From assembly GCA_964351595.1 (NCBI GenBank), contig CAYGOT010000014.1:1-64000 (forward strand): a stretch of 64,000 nt of DNA, in the 5' to 3' direction. Source of the DNA: UBA6059 sp964351595. GTDB taxonomy: Bacteria > Bacteroidota > Bacteroidia > Cytophagales > Cyclobacteriaceae. Made by a program: the position numbers and the translations under genes. The notes below the pieces were generated by a model, which saw only the letters and a list, made by a program, of their open reading frames with translations, searched no databases and was not told the DNA's origin. Shown piece by piece: positions 63,401 through 64,000 of this stretch; the stretch's first letter is position 1, and each line of letters begins with the position of its first letter.

Positions 63401-64000
63401 CCACAATAGTATTAAGCTTAATCACCTTAACTATCCACTCGGCCTCTTCATCACCTTCCACCAAAGTATATTTCACAGGGTCTGTAAGATCGACACTAGA
63501 TAAGCCTGATATCTGCAGTTCACCATTTATGAAGGCCTGTGAGTTGCCGCTAGTTGTAAAACTCGGCTGGAAGAACAAGTCGTCTGGACAAGTCACGTAG
63601 ATACGCACCGAATCATTCTCTATGTCAATGTAAGGTTCTTCGTATTGCTCTGGGATGGTAAAGGTGAGAAAGTCTGGTTGAACGTCTAGATTATCACAGA
63701 TCAGACCGCTGCTGATAATGTTGCGACCTTCTTTCCAGTTCTGGTAGGTTTGGTCGTTGGGCTCGCAAAGATCGGTGTTTGAGAAATTAAAGTATAAACC
63801 CTGTTCCCCGAGGACAGTCAAATCTGTAAAACTGAGTGGAATCGATCCTGATAGTTCATTGTTACTTACTTCCAGCATATTCAACTTGAAAAGTGATCCT
63901 AGTTCTGAAGGTAGAGATCCGGTAAGCTGATTTTGATTTAACTCTAAAATCCTCATATTATCTAGTTCACCTAATTCCTTGGGTATATTTCCAACTAAAC
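60417..64000 (-). CDS. giant LRR/SprB-repeat surface protein with T9SS sorting domain, N-terminus beyond the window
   Basis: The gene enters from the right edge and ends at 60417; 1194 codons are visible. It opens with leucine-rich repeats (ELNQNQLTGSLPSELGSL, EVSNNELSGSIP), then has a C-Ig-like region and seven SprB-type repeats of about 85 residues, each with a Cys after TSC/TNC and a GxYxVxV ending such as GLAAGTYVVQIEDNQSGC. Next come SdrD_B/carboxypeptidase-regulatory-like domains (ISGRVLGAADGALVDG) and the Por sorting domain (IYPNPAKHVMHIED, then ISTLTDGMYLIRIV). It is predicted to be exported by the type IX system as an adhesin or gliding-type surface protein. Confidence 0.92.
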   Translation of the reverse strand, partial: LVGNIPKELGELDNMRILELNQNQLTGSLPSELGSLFKLNMLEVSNNELSGSIPLSFTDLTVLGEQGLYFNFSNTDLCEPNDQTYQNWKEGRNIISSGLICDNLDVQPDFLTFTIPEQYEEPYIDIENDSVRIYVTCPDDLFFQPSFTTSGNSQAFINGELQISGLSSVDLTDPVKYTLVEGDEEAEWIVKVIKLNTIVGVEKYQNANYSCNDPNGGAGIWAINFDVGTSYNVNQGYSYEWSDDNFNSVISSEPGIGGLPEGDYQLRVTEDQNGCQITETFVVADSSQFFNIKATVVPQTSCEESNGGITPVEFSHHYFNYQLPNDQVTFEWSTGQSGTQITGLAAGTYVVQIEDNQSGCTFEKSFVVTEQALGGDIEITSLIPSTNCDNNNGAISIDINGSTSDYNFNWYMGSSATGTVLSSDPAISDLEAGQYTVKVTKSGQQCSEIQTIEVLREEPPALAIELSSKANTNCTSPNGEVSVSSIKVGGKDSTLTTGFRVEWSKTATFDAILSPSPSVTGLESGEYFARLVNTITGCISQVKSIAVADNQTAINFNLSTEATSRCDETGNGSATLTDVPEGTQITWYRGSALVPGETTESIGDLLVGDYQVRVKTIATGCELIKTFEITSSLPEITLETSTVDNTSCGTPAGEAEVIKVSVGGQTTTDLQAFSFEWWIASGNSRLIQGSSSQLQNMTGGEYYVQATLDSVGCQSVPLMVMVEEDVHEFTLDLTGNRPDLPGIAETGQLKIEVVDAPEAFEIAWYEGENPSGFVIGTMTTLDNVNAGNYTVKVTDTSTGCNAIGTYEVGVDERIAQAVSFTLVDRINVQELPLILTASSDQGLPVSFEIVEGDGEINQNALSATADGFITIRAYNDGNNEIAYGEKLRTIRIVSDFHISGRVLGAADGALVDGQVVVFDLNGDVIANSTFSNGEYFIDDIPDGSYHLLIEVTEEHNAVAFDTYYDGTVLLQEATTLLINDNTEIDISLVPKISEGLSGQGSITGQVTESNGGSRITVGRTLDGTPIAGISVYLSDRNTHDVLAEAITDQDGVFIFENVPTGQYYFRIDAVGYDIADLGADIDYDESEGVLEINAAIGQGSFEVQYAVVSGVDDELLKDIRIYPNPAKHVMHIEDAQNRIKGVQLMNLTGQLIKTFETNSSDQYDISTLTDGMYLIRIVLEAQQFAHAKIVIRH

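Noticed and set aside
60417..64000. A CRISPR or other short-repeat array in the SprB-repeat region
   Set aside because: The repeats are about 250 bases, diverged at the DNA level and in frame within one long protein.

Overview
The window looks like chromosomal DNA of a Bacteroidota bacterium, most likely a free-living member of the Cytophagales group (inferred, no 16S rRNA present). Evidence: a very large SprB-repeat protein ending in a type IX secretion (Por) sorting domain, a GH97 SusB-like glucosidase, a DUF5916 outer-membrane protein, many short lipoprotein signals (SC or QC after a hydrophobic run), AraC regulators with a membrane N-terminus, a PadR/FtsX-permease pair typical of the group, and almost no Shine-Dalgarno sequences. 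No rRNA, tRNA, CRISPR array, prophage or insertion sequence was seen.

Layout. 1-3.3 kb: 3' end of an acyl-CoA ligase (probably menE), an unknown gene coupled to it, coaX and a quinone-oxidoreductase-like gene. 3.4-11.6 kb: a secreted MG2/plug-type protein, methylglyoxal synthase, a radical SAM protein, a nucleotide pyrophosphatase-like lipoprotein, rhomboid protease, TerB-like protein, orphan Hpt protein, SanA-like protein and TrmH-type methylase. 11.6-16.2 kb: topoisomerase IV (parC, parE). 17.3-27.5 kb: an alpha-glucan locus (MalQ-type 4-alpha-glucanotransferase with starch-binding domains, SLC45-type sugar transporter, LacI regulator, class II aldolase, two GH13 lipoproteins) that lacks SusC/SusD. 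27.5-38.1 kb: M20 hydrolase, sensor kinase, GNAT-nitrilase fusion, secreted WD40-caspase protein, Pif1-type helicase. 38.1-49.6 kb: REP-like repeats, PadR plus permease, a truncated RluA-type protein, GH97, TfoX-like and SRPBCC-GyrI proteins, AraC regulator and serine hydrolase. 49.9-64 kb: AraC regulator with NHL lipoprotein, a metalloprotease gene broken by an in-frame amber codon, a flavin-oxidase-like protein, a LanC-like lipoprotein, an HtrA-like pseudoprotease, DUF5916, a spinster-type MFS transporter and the giant LRR/SprB/T9SS protein running off the end.

The most striking observation is not a gene. The 10-mer CCTACCGGAA (either strand) occurs 14 times, and its 9-base core CTACCGGAA 17 times, where about 0.1 and 0.5 would be expected by chance. 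Every copy lies inside a coding sequence, on both strands, and it is read in all five reading frames that do not create a stop codon. It is therefore selected as DNA rather than as a peptide motif, and could be an uptake, recombination or other chromosome-scale signal that I do not recognise.
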